A stretch of 42,994 nt of DNA. It comes from an uncultured Planctomycetaceae bacterium (GTDB lineage Bacteria > Planctomycetota > Planctomycetia > Planctomycetales > Planctomycetaceae). Position 1 is the stretch's first letter. The number at the start of each line of letters is the position of its first letter. The stretch lies in the NCBI GenBank assembly GCA_913031625.1, contig CAJWGB010000017.1, positions 1-42,994 on the forward strand, written 5' to 3'. The notes beneath the pieces were generated by a model that searched no databases, was not told the DNA's origin, and saw nothing but the letters and a program-made list of their open reading frames with translations. The translations under genes were made by a program, and so were the position numbers. Positions 41,189-42,994 of the stretch are shown in pieces.

Positions 41189-42994
41189 ATGAACTTCAAA
41201 CATCTCGCTCTCCTCCTGACTGCAGCAGCCTGCACCGTTGGTGCTGTCGGTGCTGTCGGTGCTGAAGAAAATGCACAGCCAAACATCCTGCTCATAATGG
41301 CGGATGATATTGGGATCGAGGGACTCGGGTGTTACGGCGGAATGTCGTACAGGACTCCTCACCTTGATCGAATGGCATCGGAGGGACTGCGATTTACGAC
41401 GGCATACTCTCAACCACTGTGCACGCCGACTCGCGTACAGATCATGACTGGCAAATATAATCACCGGAACTGGACCTGTTTCGGGATTCTGGATCCCAAA
41501 GAGCGGACCTTTGGTCACCACCTGAAGGCCGCCGGTTATCAAACGGGCATCTTCGGGAAGTGGCAGTTGCAGTCCTACGACCCGCCGGATCTCCCCAATG
41601 CTGATTCGCGACGTGGTACTGGAATGCATCCGAAGGATGCCGGCTTTGATGAGTATGCGCTCTTCCATTCGCTGCACACGGAAGACAAAGGTTCGCGATA
41701 CGCAAATCCGGTCATGCTGGAGGGAACTGCTGAATCGTCAGGCACACTGCGCGAGTGGCCGGGAAAGTACGGAGAAGATATCAGCGTGGAAAAGATTCTG
41801 GGCTTCTTTGACAAACATAAGGGGAAGCCCACATTTGTGTACTACCCGATGGCTCTGCCGCACCGTCCGTTTGAGCCAACGCCGCATTCGGATAATTGGG
41901 ATCCCAAAAATGTGCCGGAAGAAGATGTGAAGTACATCAAAGACATGACGGAGTATATGGACACTGTCGTAGGCAGGCTGATCGACGGACTGAAAGAGCG
42001 GAAGCTTGATAAGAACACGCTTGTATTGTTTTACGGCGACAACGGCTATCACCGAGCTGTCTATTCGAGACTGGATGACGGCCGCACGATTCGAGGAGGG
42101 AAAGGTGAGCCGCTGCAGACCGGGTTTCATGTGCCTCTGATTGCATGGTGGCCCGGCAGGGTGAAACCGGGTGTGTGTTCAGACATTATCGACGCGTCGG
42201 ATTTCATGCCAACGCTGCTGGACGTCGCTCATGCGCCGTTGAAGAAGGACGTTAAAACCGATGGGCACACATTCTATCCACAGCTGATGGGGCAGAAGGG
42301 TGAACCGCGAGAAGCGGCTTTCTTTTGGTACGACCCTCGGCCGGGCTGGGACAAAGAGCGATTTCGGCGGCACGTATTCGCCGTTAACAGGACGCACAAG
42401 CTGTTTCGCTCAGGTCGCCTGATTCGCCTTGGTGAAAAGCCATTGGAAGAGGAGGCGATTGATCCACTCAACATGACGGCAGCAGATAAAGCGGCAAGGC
42501 AGCGCCTGACGACTTTCATGAGTCGATACGCTCAGGAGACAGAGCCACCGCTGGTCACGGCTTACGGTGTGCCCCTTCATGATCTGCATTACGTTCCAAA
42601 GAGCAAGCAGGAAACCACGGCGATCAATACAAAGCTGTTGGCAACGGGCGAAGAGCATTTCTACGGCGACCACAAGGACCAGAAACTATGGATCTTCAAA
42701 CCATTGGATGCGGAGCCTGAAGAGCAACGGCCTTGTGTGTTCTTCATTCACGGTGGTGGCTGGGGAGGCACGCCGTCAGCACTTGCTCCTCAGGCGGTCT
42801 ACTTTCAGCGCCGCGGCTACACGACTGTTTCCATTCACTTCCGCGCACCGGGAAAGGGCGCGACGCCTCATGATTCGCTTCGCGATGCGCGCGCTGCATA
42901 CCGCTGGATCGTGAAGAATGCATCACAGCATAACATTGACGCAGACCGGGTTGTGGTTTCCGGCGGTTCGGCGGGCGGCCACCTGTCGATGGCG
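41189..42994 (+). CDS. Secreted sulfatase fused to a carboxylesterase, 3' end outside the window
   Basis: 602 codons without a stop up to the window edge. The ATG at 41189 is chosen for its signal peptide (MNFKHLALLLTAAACTVGAV). The sulfatase domain spans about 28-450: PNILLIMADDIGIEGLGCYG with the metal Asp pair, CTPTR at 78-82 whose Cys becomes formylglycine, MTGKYNHRN, FGKWQLQ and FYGDNGYH. After a linker, an alpha/beta hydrolase_3-type esterase starts near residue 490: oxyanion FFIHGGGWGG (HGGG 521-524) and nucleophile GGSAGG (Ser594). One polypeptide would thus remove sulfate and ester groups, probably from the same polysaccharide. A 9-bp tandem repeat lies in the signal peptide. The esterase acid and His lie beyond the window. 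Confidence 0.9.
   Translation, partial: MNFKHLALLLTAAACTVGAVGAVGAEENAQPNILLIMADDIGIEGLGCYGGMSYRTPHLDRMASEGLRFTTAYSQPLCTPTRVQIMTGKYNHRNWTCFGILDPKERTFGHHLKAAGYQTGIFGKWQLQSYDPPDLPNADSRRGTGMHPKDAGFDEYALFHSLHTEDKGSRYANPVMLEGTAESSGTLREWPGKYGEDISVEKILGFFDKHKGKPTFVYYPMALPHRPFEPTPHSDNWDPKNVPEEDVKYIKDMTEYMDTVVGRLIDGLKERKLDKNTLVLFYGDNGYHRAVYSRLDDGRTIRGGKGEPLQTGFHVPLIAWWPGRVKPGVCSDIIDASDFMPTLLDVAHAPLKKDVKTDGHTFYPQLMGQKGEPREAAFFWYDPRPGWDKERFRRHVFAVNRTHKLFRSGRLIRLGEKPLEEEAIDPLNMTAADKAARQRLTTFMSRYAQETEPPLVTAYGVPLHDLHYVPKSKQETTAINTKLLATGEEHFYGDHKDQKLWIFKPLDAEPEEQRPCVFFIHGGGWGGTPSALAPQAVYFQRRGYTTVSIHFRAPGKGATPHDSLRDARAAYRWIVKNASQHNIDADRVVVSGGSAGGHLSMA
41240..41264 (+). repeat. 9-bp tandem repeat within the sulfatase signal peptide
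   Basis: GGTGCTGTC occurs twice in tandem followed by GGTGCTG (2.8 copies), encoding the GAVGAVGA part of the signal peptide. Unit gain or loss would keep the frame. Confidence 0.85.

Noticed and set aside
42267-42280. CTATCCACA near-match to a DnaA box
   Set aside because: Single one-mismatch site inside the sulfatase coding sequence without companion boxes.
1-42994. tRNA, rRNA, CRISPR, prophage, defence or transposase genes
   Set aside because: I looked for T-loop GTTCRANNC contexts with flanking stems, regular repeats, and integrase or transposase motifs and found none I could support.

Overview
The window looks like chromosomal DNA of a Planctomycetota bacterium (Planctomycetaceae-like, probably marine). 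This is an inference from gene content: two secreted FGly-type sulfatases, a Tat-exported DUF1552 protein, a Tat-exported Gfo/Idh/MocA oxidoreductase, a PQQ-like beta-propeller protein, a leucine-rich-repeat lipoprotein, a DUF1573 protein, a PEP-CTERM protein, an OleC-like ligase and many short monocistronic units separated by long spacers. No rRNA, tRNA, CRISPR array, transposase or phage gene was recognised.

Left part (1-4720): a rightward run of five genes. They are a TPR protein (cut by the window edge), an anchored secreted protein, a small secreted protein with 14 cysteines, a second anchored secreted protein and a DUF1573 protein. The function is unknown, but almost everything is exported. 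From 4827 to 12834 follow a tandem cyclase-family protein with degraded metal sites, a small BON-like ORF, a DUF1552 protein, a broken Rrf2 regulator, a small TPR protein, gamma-glutamyltranspeptidase and an archaeal-type phosphoglycerate mutase.

Middle (13296-24260): Mfd, a DAACS symporter carrying an unusual inserted domain, a sulfatase, and a fused FAD-oxidoreductase/SAM-methyltransferase. I read the fusion as an MnmC-like tRNA wobble-uridine enzyme whose methyltransferase half is of the MnmM (YtqB) family. Next comes a Gfo/Idh/MocA protein with a strong terminator. The 476-bp spacer at 23785-24260 is the most striking non-coding stretch: an AT-rich tract, four tandem TAG trinucleotides, a DnaA-box-like site in the matching orientation, a perfect DnaA box, and a palindrome of two more box-like sites. 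It is a candidate chromosomal replication origin.

Right part (24261-42994): LRR lipoprotein, PQQ-like propeller protein, a TMTC-like membrane glycosyltransferase, AsnRS, a parvulin, a site-2 protease, a small membrane ORF with an in-frame stop, OleC-like ligase, PEP-CTERM protein, AsmA-like protein, Ung, a long secreted hydrolase, PrmC, an SRPBCC gene remnant and a sulfatase-esterase fusion that runs off the end. Informational and repair genes (mfd, ung, asnS, prmC) are scattered singly among secreted catabolic genes.
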